NCBI RefSeq assembly: GCF_020616555.1
Contig: NZ_CP085173.1
Span: 8,634,001 to 8,698,000, forward strand
Length of the DNA: 64,000 nucleotides
Direction: 5' to 3'
Source: Streptomyces longhuiensis
Lineage (GTDB): Bacteria > Actinomycetota > Actinomycetes > Streptomycetales > Streptomycetaceae
Shown here piece after piece: positions 1 to 8,614 of the stretch. The translations under genes and the position numbers were made by a program. The notes below the pieces were generated by a model that searched no databases, was not told the DNA's origin, and was given only the letters and a program-made list of their open reading frames with translations. How positions within the stretch are numbered: the first letter of the stretch is position 1; each line of letters starts with the position of its first letter.

Positions 1-991
1 TCACCCGGAGGTCGGGGTCGCTCTCGACGGTCTTGGTGACGAGCTCGCGGACGGTGTCGTACGCCTCACGCGCCCACTCGCCCGCCTCCTCGCCGTCGTC
101 CAGCTCGTCGATCAGCGAGAGGTGGCGCTCGGCCTCCTCGCGCAGTTCGCGCGGCGCTTCGATCTTCTGGCCGGCCGGTGTCTTGATCTGGCCGTTCTCG
201 GCGATCTGACGCACGTACTCGACCCGGTCGCCGGCCTTCGCCTCGGCGGCGACGGCCTTCTTCAGGTCGTCTGCCCGGACGATGTCCCTGACCAGTTCCG
301 TGCGCAGGGCGGGGTCCTCCTCCAGGCGGTCCATCAGGGCCTTCCTGGCCGCCTCGGCGGTGCCGGGGTCGGCGAGGATCGCGGCGCGCAGCGCGGTCGG
401 GTTCTCGGCGACCTCCAGGGCCTTGGTCGGGCGGATGCCCTCGGCCTCGGCGGCCGCCGAGATCGCGTGACCGCGCGGTGACACGGCGATGGAGCGCGAC
501 GCGTAGTACGACAACCAGACGTCGGAGTCCGGGAGTTCGACGTCCTGGCCCGGGGCGAGCGCCTCGAAGTGCGGCACGAGTCCGTCGTCGGCGGCCTTGT
601 CCCAGGCCTTGTAGTAGCGCATGACGCGCTCGGCCGAGCAGCCCGCCAGCTCGCTGAACCGGCGGGCCGAGATCTTGGGCGTCTCACCCACGGCCTGCCC
701 GCCGGGACGCACACTGCGCGCCACCATGAGGGCGAACGCCCATCCGCCGGTCCGGGCGTAGACGCCGAAGGCTCGTGCGTCCTCGGCGATCGGCTCGGAG
801 ACCTCCGACGTGTCCTCCGAAGTGTCCTCCGACGTCGCGTCCGTCACCTCGTCCGGGGTGCCGTCCGGGGTTACGGCCGGTACCCAGATGTTTTCCTCGG
901 CGGGCCCGGCCTGCGCCGGGACAGCCTCCTCGGAGGTGACCTCCGTTGCGGCGGATTCGGTCGCTTCGGTCGGAGTGATCGCTGAGGTCAC
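1..991 (-). CDS. Hypothetical protein, 3' end outside the window
   Basis: I do not recognise this gene. It reads from a GTG at 991, preceded by AGGAGAA at good spacing, without a stop to the left edge, so 330 codons are visible and the C-terminus is missing. Residues 1-75 are acidic and Thr/Ser/Glu-rich, probably disordered. A more conserved-looking block begins near residue 72 (ARAFGVYARTGGWAFALMVA). A possible helix-turn-helix follows at about residues 108-130 (RRFSELAGCSAERVMRYYKA). The rest is charged and helical with many Glu, Ala and Arg residues. The arrangement suggests a cytoplasmic DNA-binding or scaffold protein, but that is inference. The next gene downstream lies outside the window. 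Confidence 0.7.
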   Translation of the reverse strand, partial: MTSAITPTEATESAATEVTSEEAVPAQAGPAEENIWVPAVTPDGTPDEVTDATSEDTSEDTSEVSEPIAEDARAFGVYARTGGWAFALMVARSVRPGGQAVGETPKISARRFSELAGCSAERVMRYYKAWDKAADDGLVPHFEALAPGQDVELPDSDVWLSYYASRSIAVSPRGHAISAAAEAEGIRPTKALEVAENPTALRAAILADPGTAEAARKALMDRLEEDPALRTELVRDIVRADDLKKAVAAEAKAGDRVEYVRQIAENGQIKTPAGQKIEAPRELREEAERHLSLIDELDDGEEAGEWAREAYDTVRELVTKTVESDPDLRV

Positions 992-1087
992 GTAGGTTCT
1001 CCTGGGGCGTCACGGATGGACGAGGGTTGACGCGCTACTTTATCCCTCCTAATGGGCTGTTTTGTGCGCGGGTTGTCGTGCGGGTTC

Positions 1088-2740
1088 TCAGGCTTGGTGC
1101 TCGATCTTGCCGGCGACGACTACGGTTTCGGCCACGGTGCCCGGGATGTCCTCGAGTGCGGCGCGCAGAATGTCGCGGGACAGGACCACGAAGTCCGCTG
1201 CCTTGCCCACGCTCAGTGAACCCCGCTCGTGCTCAAGGAAGTTGGCGTACGCGGAGCCCATGGTGTACCCGTACACCGCGGTCTCCACGTCCACGGTCTC
1301 GCCGGGCATCCAGGGCTCGCCGCCGGCCAGCGGGCGCCGGGTCACGGCCGTGTAGATGCCGACCATGGGGTCCATCTCGGCCACGTTCCAGTCGCTGGAG
1401 AAGGCGAGGACCGCGCCCGACTCGTGGAGGCTGCGCATGGGCCAGGCCTTGTGCCAGCGGTCGGCGCCGACGTTCTCGGCCCAGTCCTTGCCAGGGCCGG
1501 CGACCTCGGGCGCGCAGTGCCTCGGCTGCATGCAGGCGACCACGCCGAGCGCGGCGAAGCGCGCGGTGTCGGCCGGGTCGAGGCATTCGACGTGGACGAC
1601 CTGGTGGCGGGCGTCCCGCTCGCCGTTGACCGTGCGGGCGTGCTCGACCGCGTCGAGGACCGTGCGGATGCCGCGGTCGCCGGTCGCGTGGACGAAGCAC
1701 TGGAAGCCGCGCGCGTCGAGCTTGGCGAGGAGGTCCGCGAACTCCTCCGGCGGGTAGAACGTCTCGCCGCGGTGGTGGCCGCACCCCGTGTACGGCTCCA
1801 GGAGTGCGGCGGTGCGCGGCTCGACGACGTCGTCTATGTAGAGCTTCAGCGGTCCTACGCGCAGCCGGTCGTCGGCGTGGCGGTCCGCGGCGGCGGCGAA
1901 GTCGTCGAGGTCGGCGTCGGTGGTGCCGCGCGGGTGGAAGAGCGCGGCGACGATCCGCGAGCGGAGCCGGCCCTCGGCGCGGGCGCGCTCGAACAGGGCG
2001 AGGTCGTCGATGGAGTTCTGCGGTTCGACGACGGTCGTGATGCCGAAGCGGATCGCGTCGTCGAGCGACTTGGCGAGGCGCCCGTACTGGCGGTCGGCCG
2101 AGGCCCACGGCACGCCGAGCTGCTGGAGCGCGCGGTGTCCGTCGCGTGACAGGCCCTTGACGGCGAAGTCCTTGATGAATCCGGTGGGTTCACCGGTCTC
2201 GGGGTCGGTCGCGGCCTCGCCGAACGGCAGGCTCGTACGGTCCTTTTCGATGCCGAGGTGGCGCAGCGCGGCCGTGTTCAGCCACGCGGTGTGCACGTCG
2301 TAGCTGAGGACGAACGCGGGGGTGTCGCCGGTCACCGGGTCGAGGTCGGCGACGGTGGGCATCCGGCCGCCGGGGATCGCCGAGTAGTCGAACGCCTCCG
2401 CCTCGATCCAGGCGGCCCCGGGGTGCGCCGCCAGCCACACGCGGATCCGGTCGTGGATCTCGTCGAGCGTGTCCGCGCCGGACAGCTGGACGCAGGCGTC
2501 GTCGGAGCCGAGCCGTACGTGGTTGTGCGCGTCGATGAAGCCGGGCAGGACCAGCTTCCCGCCGGCGTCGACGACCTCGGTGCCGGGCCCCGTCCAGGCC
2601 TCGGCGTCCGCGTCGGCCCCGAGCCAGACGATCTTGCCGTCGCGCACGGCGAGCGCCTGCGCCTCGGGCAGCTCCGGGTCGACGGTGTGGACGCGCGCGC
2701 CGCGCAGGACGAGGTCGGCGGGGGCGGGGGAGTGGGACAT
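1088..2740 (-). CDS. Amidohydrolase family 3 (YtcJ-like) metal-dependent hydrolase
   Basis: This 550-residue cytoplasmic protein belongs to the amidohydrolase superfamily, the YtcJ/N-acyl-D-amino-acid-deacylase-like branch, whose members hydrolyse C-N bonds in amides or cyclic imides. The N-terminal beta-sandwich and first metal motif are visible as PGFIDAHNHV, giving His72 and His74, and the late catalytic Asp is in FSSDWN (Asp450). A C-terminal sandwich strand (GKAADFVVLSRD) closes the fold. The ATG at 2740 has GAGGAG upstream. It lies 42 bp downstream of an NCS1-type permease on the same strand, so the permease probably imports the substrate. The substrate itself cannot be read from the sequence. 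A second family member lies at 40138-41793. Confidence 0.9.
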   Translation of the reverse strand: MSHSPAPADLVLRGARVHTVDPELPEAQALAVRDGKIVWLGADADAEAWTGPGTEVVDAGGKLVLPGFIDAHNHVRLGSDDACVQLSGADTLDEIHDRIRVWLAAHPGAAWIEAEAFDYSAIPGGRMPTVADLDPVTGDTPAFVLSYDVHTAWLNTAALRHLGIEKDRTSLPFGEAATDPETGEPTGFIKDFAVKGLSRDGHRALQQLGVPWASADRQYGRLAKSLDDAIRFGITTVVEPQNSIDDLALFERARAEGRLRSRIVAALFHPRGTTDADLDDFAAAADRHADDRLRVGPLKLYIDDVVEPRTAALLEPYTGCGHHRGETFYPPEEFADLLAKLDARGFQCFVHATGDRGIRTVLDAVEHARTVNGERDARHQVVHVECLDPADTARFAALGVVACMQPRHCAPEVAGPGKDWAENVGADRWHKAWPMRSLHESGAVLAFSSDWNVAEMDPMVGIYTAVTRRPLAGGEPWMPGETVDVETAVYGYTMGSAYANFLEHERGSLSVGKAADFVVLSRDILRAALEDIPGTVAETVVVAGKIEHQA

Positions 2741-2782
2741 GAGGGGGAACTCCTCTGGGGGTACGGGTGGTTCGGTGAAGGG

Positions 2783-4204
2783 CTATGCGGCGGGGGCGAC
2801 GGTCCGCCGGGCGAGCGCCCAGTACACGAGGGCGGAGACGACCGAGCCGAGCAGGGTCAGGTCGGCGCCGCCGAGCGGGGCGACCAGCGGGCCGGTCCAG
2901 AGCTCGGAGTCGCAGGTCAGCGAGGCGAAGACGATGCCGGAGAGCAGGGCGACGACACCGGCCGGGTGGTAGCCGCCCCGGTACCAGTACGCGCCGTCGC
3001 GGCCGGAGTGCAGGGAGGGGGCGTCGTACCGGCAGCGGCGCATCACCATGTCGGCGAGGAAGACGCCGCCCCACGGCGCGAACACGATGATCAGCAGGGA
3101 CAGGAACGACAGCAGCGAGTCGGTGAAGTCCGTGAGGAACAGCGCGTAGAGCGAGCCGGCCACGGTGACGCCCGCGCTGATGAGGATCGCCTTGGACCGG
3201 CTCCACGGGATGCCGAGGACCTGGAGGTTCAGGCTCGACGAGTACAGCGTGATGATCGAGTTCGTGACCGAGCCGCCGAGCACCAGGGCCAGGAAGAGCG
3301 GCTGGAACCAGCCCGGCAGCAGACCTTCTGCGCCGGCCACCGCGTCCGACATGTCGGCCTGGGTGGCGGCGGCGACACCCGCGACACCGAGCGCGACCGA
3401 GGAGACGAGCCCGCCGAGCGCGCCGCTCCAGGTGATCGAGCGCAAGGAGGTGGTGCGCGGCAGGTAGCGGGTGTAGTCGGCGGGCATCGGGACGTACGAG
3501 AACGGGCCCGCCAGCATCACGACGAACGCGAGGCTCCAGCCCGAGGCGCCGGGGACGCCGCCGGTCGACGCGCCGGTGTCGGCGCCCGGGATCAGGAAGA
3601 CGAGGAGCGCGGCGAAGCCGACGGCGAGGATGTACGCCATCCAGCGCTCGGCGAACTGCACGGTGGCGTGGCCCCACAGGGCGACGGCGAAGGTGAGCAC
3701 CATCGTGACGGCCAGCGCGAAGGCGCGGGCGGCGGAGCCGTGCCAGCCGAGGTCCGCGCAGAACGCCTCGAGGGCGAGCGCGCCGACCACCGTGTTCACG
3801 ATCGTGTAGCCGATCGAGACGATCCAGTTCAGCAGGCCGGCGGGCCAGTTCCCGCGGATGCCGAAGGGCGCGCGGGAGATCACCAGGGTCGCGGTGCCGG
3901 TGCGGATTCCGCTCAGGCCGGCGGCGCTGATCGCGAAGAACGCCAGGCCGCCGATGACGACGGCCGCGGTCGCCTGCCAGAACGAGAGCCCGAAGGACAC
4001 GGCGAGCGCGCCGTTGATCACGTACGTGAAGGTCAGGTTCGAGCCGAACCAGAGCCAGAAGAGGTCCTTGGCGCCGCCGTGCCGCTCCTCGTCGGGGATG
4101 GGGTCGATGCCGTGGGTCTCGACCTGGAAGACCTCGTCACCGGTGGCGGCGACCGCCGGTCCGGCCTCCACGGGTCCGGGGTCCGCGGTGTGCTGCTGTG
4201 TCAT
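2783..4204 (-). CDS. NCS1-family purine/cytosine-type permease
   Basis: This 473-residue integral membrane protein resembles the nucleobase:cation symporter-1 family (cytosine, allantoin, hydantoin or thiamine carriers). After a short hydrophilic N-terminus (about 55 residues) it shows about twelve hydrophobic segments. The first carries FGLSFWQATAAVVIG and the next has SRAPFGIRGNWPAGLLNW, a typical NCS1 stretch. I chose the ATG at 4204 because AAGGACGG lies just upstream; an in-frame ATG at 4249 lacks a ribosome binding site and overlaps the operator-like repeats. The gene leads into the amidohydrolase and is divergent from a TetR gene, whose product probably controls it. The substrate is unknown; a cyclic amide or nucleobase is a reasonable guess. 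Confidence 0.88.
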   Translation of the reverse strand: MTQQHTADPGPVEAGPAVAATGDEVFQVETHGIDPIPDEERHGGAKDLFWLWFGSNLTFTYVINGALAVSFGLSFWQATAAVVIGGLAFFAISAAGLSGIRTGTATLVISRAPFGIRGNWPAGLLNWIVSIGYTIVNTVVGALALEAFCADLGWHGSAARAFALAVTMVLTFAVALWGHATVQFAERWMAYILAVGFAALLVFLIPGADTGASTGGVPGASGWSLAFVVMLAGPFSYVPMPADYTRYLPRTTSLRSITWSGALGGLVSSVALGVAGVAAATQADMSDAVAGAEGLLPGWFQPLFLALVLGGSVTNSIITLYSSSLNLQVLGIPWSRSKAILISAGVTVAGSLYALFLTDFTDSLLSFLSLLIIVFAPWGGVFLADMVMRRCRYDAPSLHSGRDGAYWYRGGYHPAGVVALLSGIVFASLTCDSELWTGPLVAPLGGADLTLLGSVVSALVYWALARRTVAPAA

Positions 4205-4214
4205 CCCGCCGTCC

Positions 4215-4249
4215 TTGAATATCGTTCTAACTTCTTGAACGGCATTCAA
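4215..4249. promoter_or_regulatory. Two operator-like palindromes spaced 20 bp apart
   Basis: Two copies of a TTGAA-N5-TTC palindrome lie immediately upstream of the permease start. The first is TTGAATATCGTTCTAA at 4215-4230 and the second is TTGAACGGCATTCAA at 4235-4249. Their left ends are exactly 20 bp apart, about two helical turns, which would place two bound dimers on one DNA face. The divergent TetR gene at 4342 is the obvious candidate regulator. Confidence 0.65.
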
Positions 4250-4341
4250 GATGCGCCTCCTCGTCGCCTACGTCAAGACCCCACCCGGAAATCGCCGGAT
4301 AGGGTCATGGCGTCGGGACCACGGATCAGGGAGGCGCGGCT

Positions 4342-4944
4342 GTGGCGGCTACGGCGCGACGGCGCGACGGGCAGGTCGCCCAGGAGCGGATGCTCGAAGA
4401 GGCGATGACGGCGATCGCCGAGGACGGCCTGGCGTCGCTCACGATGTCGGCGCTCGGCAAGCGTCTGGGCACCAGCGGCGGCCACATCCTGTACTACTTC
4501 GGCAGCAAGGACCGCCTCCTCCTCGAAGCCCTGCGCTGGAGCGAGAGCGGCCTGGCCGACCAGCGCCGGGCGCTCCTGTCCCGGCGCGTCACCGCCGAGC
4601 GCAAGCTCGACCAGTTCGTCGAGCTGTACCTGCCGCGCGGCCCGCGCGACCCGCGCTGGACGCTGTGGATCGAGCTGTGGGCCCGCACCTCCACCGACGA
4701 GGCGCTGCGCGAGGCCCAGGACGAGCTGGACCGTGGCTGGCAGGAGGACCTGGAGACCCTTCTGGACAGGGGGGTCAGGCAGGGACGGTTCGCACCGCTC
4801 GACACCGCCGAGCGAGCCTCCCAACTCCTCGCCCTGCTCGACGGGTTGAGCACCCGCATCGTGATCGGTCAGCGCGGCGCCGAACGGTCCGCGGTACTCG
4901 CCACCGCGCGTTCCGCTGCCGAACGGCTGGTGGAGCGGGCCTGA
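4342..4944 (+). CDS. TetR-family transcriptional regulator (divergent to the permease)
   Basis: This 200-residue protein has a standard TetR N-terminal DNA-binding domain. The recognition region is LTMSALGKRLGTSGGHILYY at about residues 33-52, followed by the typical FGSKDRLLLEAL helix. The C-terminal ligand domain is all-helical. The start is a GTG with GGGAGG upstream. The gene is divergent from the permease/amidohydrolase pair, and two matched palindromes occupy the shared gap, so ligand-relieved repression of the import and hydrolysis genes is the likely role. It resembles the second TetR at 16372 in its ILYY/VLYY recognition segment and in its surroundings. The ligand is unknown. Confidence 0.9.
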   Translation: MAATARRRDGQVAQERMLEEAMTAIAEDGLASLTMSALGKRLGTSGGHILYYFGSKDRLLLEALRWSESGLADQRRALLSRRVTAERKLDQFVELYLPRGPRDPRWTLWIELWARTSTDEALREAQDELDRGWQEDLETLLDRGVRQGRFAPLDTAERASQLLALLDGLSTRIVIGQRGAERSAVLATARSAAERLVERA

Positions 4945-5033
4945 CGGCCGGTGCGGTCGCGTCCGCGCACGTGTCGGGGGCGGGCGACGGGGTGTGGCGT
5001 TCGGCGCTCACCGGCACTGGCATGATCGGTGTC

Positions 5034-5726
5034 ATGGCAGATCGCGTAATCGCCGCGTGTGACGGGGCGTCGAAAGGAAATCCAGGGCCCGCAGGCTGGG
5101 CCTGGGTCATCGCCGACGGTCGGGAGACCCCGGTCCGCTGGGAGGCGGGCGCGCTGGGCACGGCGACGAACAACGTCGCGGAGCTCACCGCTCTGGAGCG
5201 CCTCCTCGCCGCCACGGACCCGGGCGAGCGGCTCGAGGTCCGGATGGACTCCCAGTACGCGATGAAGGCGGTCACGACGTGGCTGCCCGGCTGGAAGCGC
5301 AACGGGTGGAAGACCGCGGCGGGCAAGCCGGTCGCCAACCAGGAGCTCGTCACACGCATCGACGCGCTGCTCGAAGGGCGCGCCGTCGAGTTCCGGTACG
5401 TCCCCGCGCACCAGGTCGACGGCGACCGGCTGAACGACTTCGCCGACCGGGCGGCGAGCCAGGCCGCCGTCGTGCAGGAACCGGCGGGCACCGACTACGG
5501 GTCCCCGGAACCCCCGGCGTCACCCGACACGGCCGCCGGCCCGTCGAAGCGGAAGCCCAAGTCGGCCTCGGCCCGATCGAAGACGGCCTCGACCCGCACG
5601 CTCAACGCCAAGTTCCCCGGCCGCTGCGTCTGTGGCCGGTCCTACGCGGCCGGCGAGACCATCGCCAAGAACCCGAAGGGCTGGGGCCACCCGGAATGCC
5701 GTACCGGCGCGGGCGCCGCGGAGTGA
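5034..5726 (+). CDS. rnhA: Ribonuclease HI with C-terminal Cys/His extension
   Basis: Ribonuclease HI cuts the RNA strand of RNA-DNA hybrids and acts in the cytoplasm on R-loops and replication primers. The 230-residue product carries the DEDD active site as Asp10 (ACDGASKGNPGPAG), Glu50 (NNVAELTALE), Asp72 (RMDSQYA) and Asp138 (FADRAA), plus His126 in VPAHQ. The catalytic domain ends near residue 148. It is followed by a Pro/Ser/Lys-rich linker and then a small module with Cys198-x-Cys200 and His219-x2-Cys222, which could bind zinc. The ATG at 5034 gives the natural N-terminus; an in-frame ATG at 5022 would add four residues. Typical single-domain RNase HI is about 150 residues, so the tail is an extra module. 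Confidence 0.9.
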   Translation: MADRVIAACDGASKGNPGPAGWAWVIADGRETPVRWEAGALGTATNNVAELTALERLLAATDPGERLEVRMDSQYAMKAVTTWLPGWKRNGWKTAAGKPVANQELVTRIDALLEGRAVEFRYVPAHQVDGDRLNDFADRAASQAAVVQEPAGTDYGSPEPPASPDTAAGPSKRKPKSASARSKTASTRTLNAKFPGRCVCGRSYAAGETIAKNPKGWGHPECRTGAGAAE

Positions 5727-5777
5727 GCCGGGCGGGCCGTCGGGGCCGGTGGGTGGCGTGACGACGGCGGGATCCGC

Positions 5778-6569
5778 GTGACCCGGGCCCCGGACGTCAC
5801 TCCTGGGCCGGATCTCGCCCCCGATCCCGCGGCTCCGGGTCCCTGGGACGGCCGCCCGTCCCTGTGGCTGCTCAGGACCCCGGGGCGCGGAGAACCGCAG
5901 CCCGCACTGGACGACTCCGCTCTCGACGCGGACGAGCGCGCCCGGGCGGCCGCCTTCGTGCGGAGCTCGGACCGCGACCTGTACCTGGCCGCACACATCT
6001 CCCTGCGTCGGCTCCTCGGCGCCAGTCTCGGGACCTCGCCGGGGAGTGTCCGGTTCACCCGCGAGCCCTGTCCGCAGTGCGGCGGCCCGCACGGACGCCC
6101 GGCCCTGCCCGGCCCTCACCCGCCGCTGCACTTCTCCCTCTCGCACTGCGAGGGGCTCGTCCTGATCGGCGTGGCGGGAAACCCGGTGGGTGTGGACGCG
6201 GAGCGGGTGCCGGACCCCGGAACCGTGGACGACCGGGTGAAGGAGCTGCACCCGGCGGAGCGCGCCGATCTCGCCGCGCTCCCGGCGGAGGCACGCGCCG
6301 TGGCGTTCTGCCGGGTGTGGTCACGCAAGGAGGCCTACCTCAAGGGCGTCGGCGTCGGCCTGGGCCGCGCCCTGGACGCCGACTACGTGGGTGACCGTCC
6401 ACGCCACGACGCCTTCCACCCTTCCGGCTGGTCCCTGCGCTCCCTCGACCTCGGACCGCTGCGCGGCACACACGCCGCAGCGGTCGCCCTGTGGGACTCC
6501 GCGTCGCCGGCCCTGGGCATCCTGCCCGACGCGTACCCGCACATCCCTCAACAGGTGCGCCGCACATAG
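5778..6569 (+). CDS. 4'-phosphopantetheinyl transferase (Sfp type)
   Basis: This 263-residue enzyme transfers the phosphopantetheine arm of coenzyme A to a conserved serine of carrier proteins in polyketide, nonribosomal peptide or fatty acid synthases. The Sfp signatures are clear: the Mg-binding GVDAERV segment at about residues 136-142 and WSRKEAYLKGVGVGL at about 181-195. The first domain includes the partner motif HFSLSHCEGLVLIGVA. The start is a GTG. No biosynthetic gene cluster lies next to it, so it is probably a free-standing transferase serving clusters elsewhere in the genome. Its last 22 bp overlap the 3' end of the convergent lipoprotein gene. Confidence 0.92.
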   Translation: MTRAPDVTPGPDLAPDPAAPGPWDGRPSLWLLRTPGRGEPQPALDDSALDADERARAAAFVRSSDRDLYLAAHISLRRLLGASLGTSPGSVRFTREPCPQCGGPHGRPALPGPHPPLHFSLSHCEGLVLIGVAGNPVGVDAERVPDPGTVDDRVKELHPAERADLAALPAEARAVAFCRVWSRKEAYLKGVGVGLGRALDADYVGDRPRHDAFHPSGWSLRSLDLGPLRGTHAAAVALWDSASPALGILPDAYPHIPQQVRRT

Positions 6570-7369
6570 CCGTTGCTCCCAGGAGTCGTCACGTCGTGGT
6601 CCCTGCGGACGATGTCCAATCGCCTTCCGAACGCGCGGCAGGCCTTGCGCAGGCCGGCGTCGGTGTACTCGATCACCACGACCCGGTCGTCGAAGGCCTC
6701 CGCGTACACACCGCACTCGTCGTAGGCGCCGCACTCCTCGGCGACGGCGAAGTCGGCGCCCAACTGACGGCTTGCAGAGGCCAGTTCGGCGGTGTTCTTC
6801 TGGCCGACGGCCAGCCCGGCCCGGTGCCCGCGCTTCACCAGCAACGCCATGAACGCCTTCGCGTCCCGCGCGCTCAGCAGGCCCTTCGAGCGCGTGTAAC
6901 TGTCGTAGTTGTCCGGCTCGACCGCGTCGAAGCCATGGTCGGCGCAGCCGTCGATCCAGGGGCCGACGCGGGCCGCCACCCGCTCGCGTTTCTTCGCCGT
7001 GCCGATGTCGAGGAGAGGCTCGTCCCAGTCCCGGTCGACGACGACCTGACCGTTCTGGTCGCGCAGCAGCAAGTCGTCCGGCCAGGCGTCCCGTTCGTCG
7101 GGCTGCGCCTGGAAAGCGTTGACGTAGCAGATGTTGTACAGGCCGGGAGCGGGCCGCGTCGCCCGGTCCCGGCTCACGACGCCGACGTCCTTCGCGGGCG
7201 GATAGGCGCCACCGATCTGGTAGTCGAAGCCCGCGTGCCGGGGCGGCGGACTCCAGTCGGCCCCGCCGCCTGCGCCCTTTCCGGCGCCGGAGGAGCACCC
7301 GGCGACGAGCGAGGACAGCAAGGCGGTGATCAGGACGGGGATGAGCACGTTCGTGTCGCGTGACGCCAT
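6548..7369 (-). CDS. Lipoprotein of the GH114 endo-alpha-1,4-polygalactosaminidase family
   Basis: This 273-residue exported protein begins with a lipoprotein signal (hydrophobic stretch LIPVLITALLSSLVAG then Cys25 in the lipobox VAGC) and a Gly/Ala-rich tether. The mature part matches the GH114/TM1410-like TIM-barrel family: FDYQIGGAYPP near the N-terminus, ICYVNAFQAQPDE, then the DIGTAKKRERVAARV and GFDAVEPDNYDSY segments that carry the acidic residues expected in the pocket. Family enzymes cut alpha-1,4-linked galactosamine polymers. Here it would act on the outer face of the membrane. The ATG at 7369 directly precedes the signal peptide. The actual substrate is not evident. Confidence 0.85.
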   Translation of the reverse strand: MASRDTNVLIPVLITALLSSLVAGCSSGAGKGAGGGADWSPPPRHAGFDYQIGGAYPPAKDVGVVSRDRATRPAPGLYNICYVNAFQAQPDERDAWPDDLLLRDQNGQVVVDRDWDEPLLDIGTAKKRERVAARVGPWIDGCADHGFDAVEPDNYDSYTRSKGLLSARDAKAFMALLVKRGHRAGLAVGQKNTAELASASRQLGADFAVAEECGAYDECGVYAEAFDDRVVVIEYTDAGLRKACRAFGRRLDIVRRDHDVTTPGSNGYVRRTC

Positions 7370-7533
7370 GCCTTATTTGATCACCGCCCCACAGCGCGGG
7401 ACGGATCAGGTGTTCCCTGGATGGCAACCGACTTCACGGTGCCGCCCGATCTCTACATGACCAGCCGCAGGTTGATGGTCTCGCCGGGGGAGCCGTTAGT
7501 GTTTCCGGAACCGGACCTTTCAGGGGAGTTGCG

Positions 7534-8499
7534 TTGACCAGACTGCGCTGCGCCGTGCTCGACGACTACCAAGGCGTGGCCTTGTCCATGGCGGACTGGA
7601 CCAGAGTCGGGACGGACGTCGAAGTCCGTTCCCTGCAGCGCTACTTGCCGACCGAGGACGCCGTGGTCGCGGCGGCCGGCGGCTGCGAGATCGTGGTCGC
7701 GATGAGGGAGCGCACCCCCTTCACGGACACCCTCTTCGCCCGCCTCCCGCAGCTGCGTCTCCTCATCACCTCGGGGATGCGCAACGCCTCCATCGACCTG
7801 GCCGCAGCGGCCCGGCACGGCGTCACGGTGTGCGGCACCGCCAGCAACTCCGAGCCGCCCGTGGAACTGACGTGGGCGATCATCCTCGGCCTCGCGCGGA
7901 ACGTGGTGCGCGAGAGCAACGCCCTGCGCGACGCGGGCCCCTGGCAGAGCACCCTCGGCGCCGACCTGCACGGACGCCGCCTCGGCCTCCTCGGGCTCGG
8001 GAAGATCGGCACCAAGGTCGCCCGCGTCGGCCAGGCCTTCGGCATGGAGGTGGCCGCGTGGAGCGAGAACCTCACCGAAGAGCGCGCCGCGGCGGCCGGT
8101 GTCACCCTCGCGTCCTCCAAGGAGGAGCTCCTGGAGAGCAGCGACTTCGTCTCCGTCCACCTCGTGCTCAGCGACCGCACACGCGGCCTGATCGGCGCGG
8201 ACGAGATCAAGCGCATGCGCTCCACCGCCTACCTGGTCAACACCTCGCGCGCCGCGATCGTCGACCAGGACGCCCTCGTACGTGCCTTGCACGACGGCTG
8301 GATCGCGGGCGCGGGCGCCGACGTCTTCGATACGGAACCGCTCCCGGCCGACCACCCACTGCGCACCGCCCCGAACTTCCTCGGCCTGCCGCACCTCGGC
8401 TATGTCACCCGCCGCAACTACGAGGGCTATTTCGAGGGCGCGGTCGAGGACATCGAGGCGTTCCTCGCGGGGAGCCCCGTGCGCACGCTGACGGCCTGA
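7534..8499 (+). CDS. D-2-hydroxyacid dehydrogenase family protein
   Basis: This 321-residue cytoplasmic enzyme belongs to the NAD-dependent D-2-hydroxyacid dehydrogenase family, which interconverts 2-keto acids and D-2-hydroxy acids. The Rossmann motif is GLLGLGKIGTKVA at about residue 154. The catalytic trio appears as Arg in NTSRAAIV, Glu in FDTEPLP and His in GLPHLGYV. The start is a TTG at 7534, supported by AGGGGAG eight bases upstream. It stands alone, divergent from the GH114 lipoprotein gene. The substrate cannot be told; phosphoglycerate dehydrogenase is less likely because the protein lacks the regulatory ACT domain. A second family member lies at 37856-38836. Confidence 0.9.
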   Translation: MTRLRCAVLDDYQGVALSMADWTRVGTDVEVRSLQRYLPTEDAVVAAAGGCEIVVAMRERTPFTDTLFARLPQLRLLITSGMRNASIDLAAAARHGVTVCGTASNSEPPVELTWAIILGLARNVVRESNALRDAGPWQSTLGADLHGRRLGLLGLGKIGTKVARVGQAFGMEVAAWSENLTEERAAAAGVTLASSKEELLESSDFVSVHLVLSDRTRGLIGADEIKRMRSTAYLVNTSRAAIVDQDALVRALHDGWIAGAGADVFDTEPLPADHPLRTAPNFLGLPHLGYVTRRNYEGYFEGAVEDIEAFLAGSPVRTLTA

Positions 8500-8614
8500 G
8501 CGGGAGAGGGGGCCCGGGCCGGGCGCGGGGCGAACGGCCGGGCCGGGTAGGGTCCGGCCGTACGTGTGACGCCACGGGGGCCGCACGTTTTCGGTGGTGA
8601 CGGGGGCAGGGACG

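Noticed and set aside
2258..4408. A long plus-strand open frame opposite the amidohydrolase and permease
   Set aside because: It is the mirror of two well supported minus-strand genes and shows no membrane or catalytic pattern.
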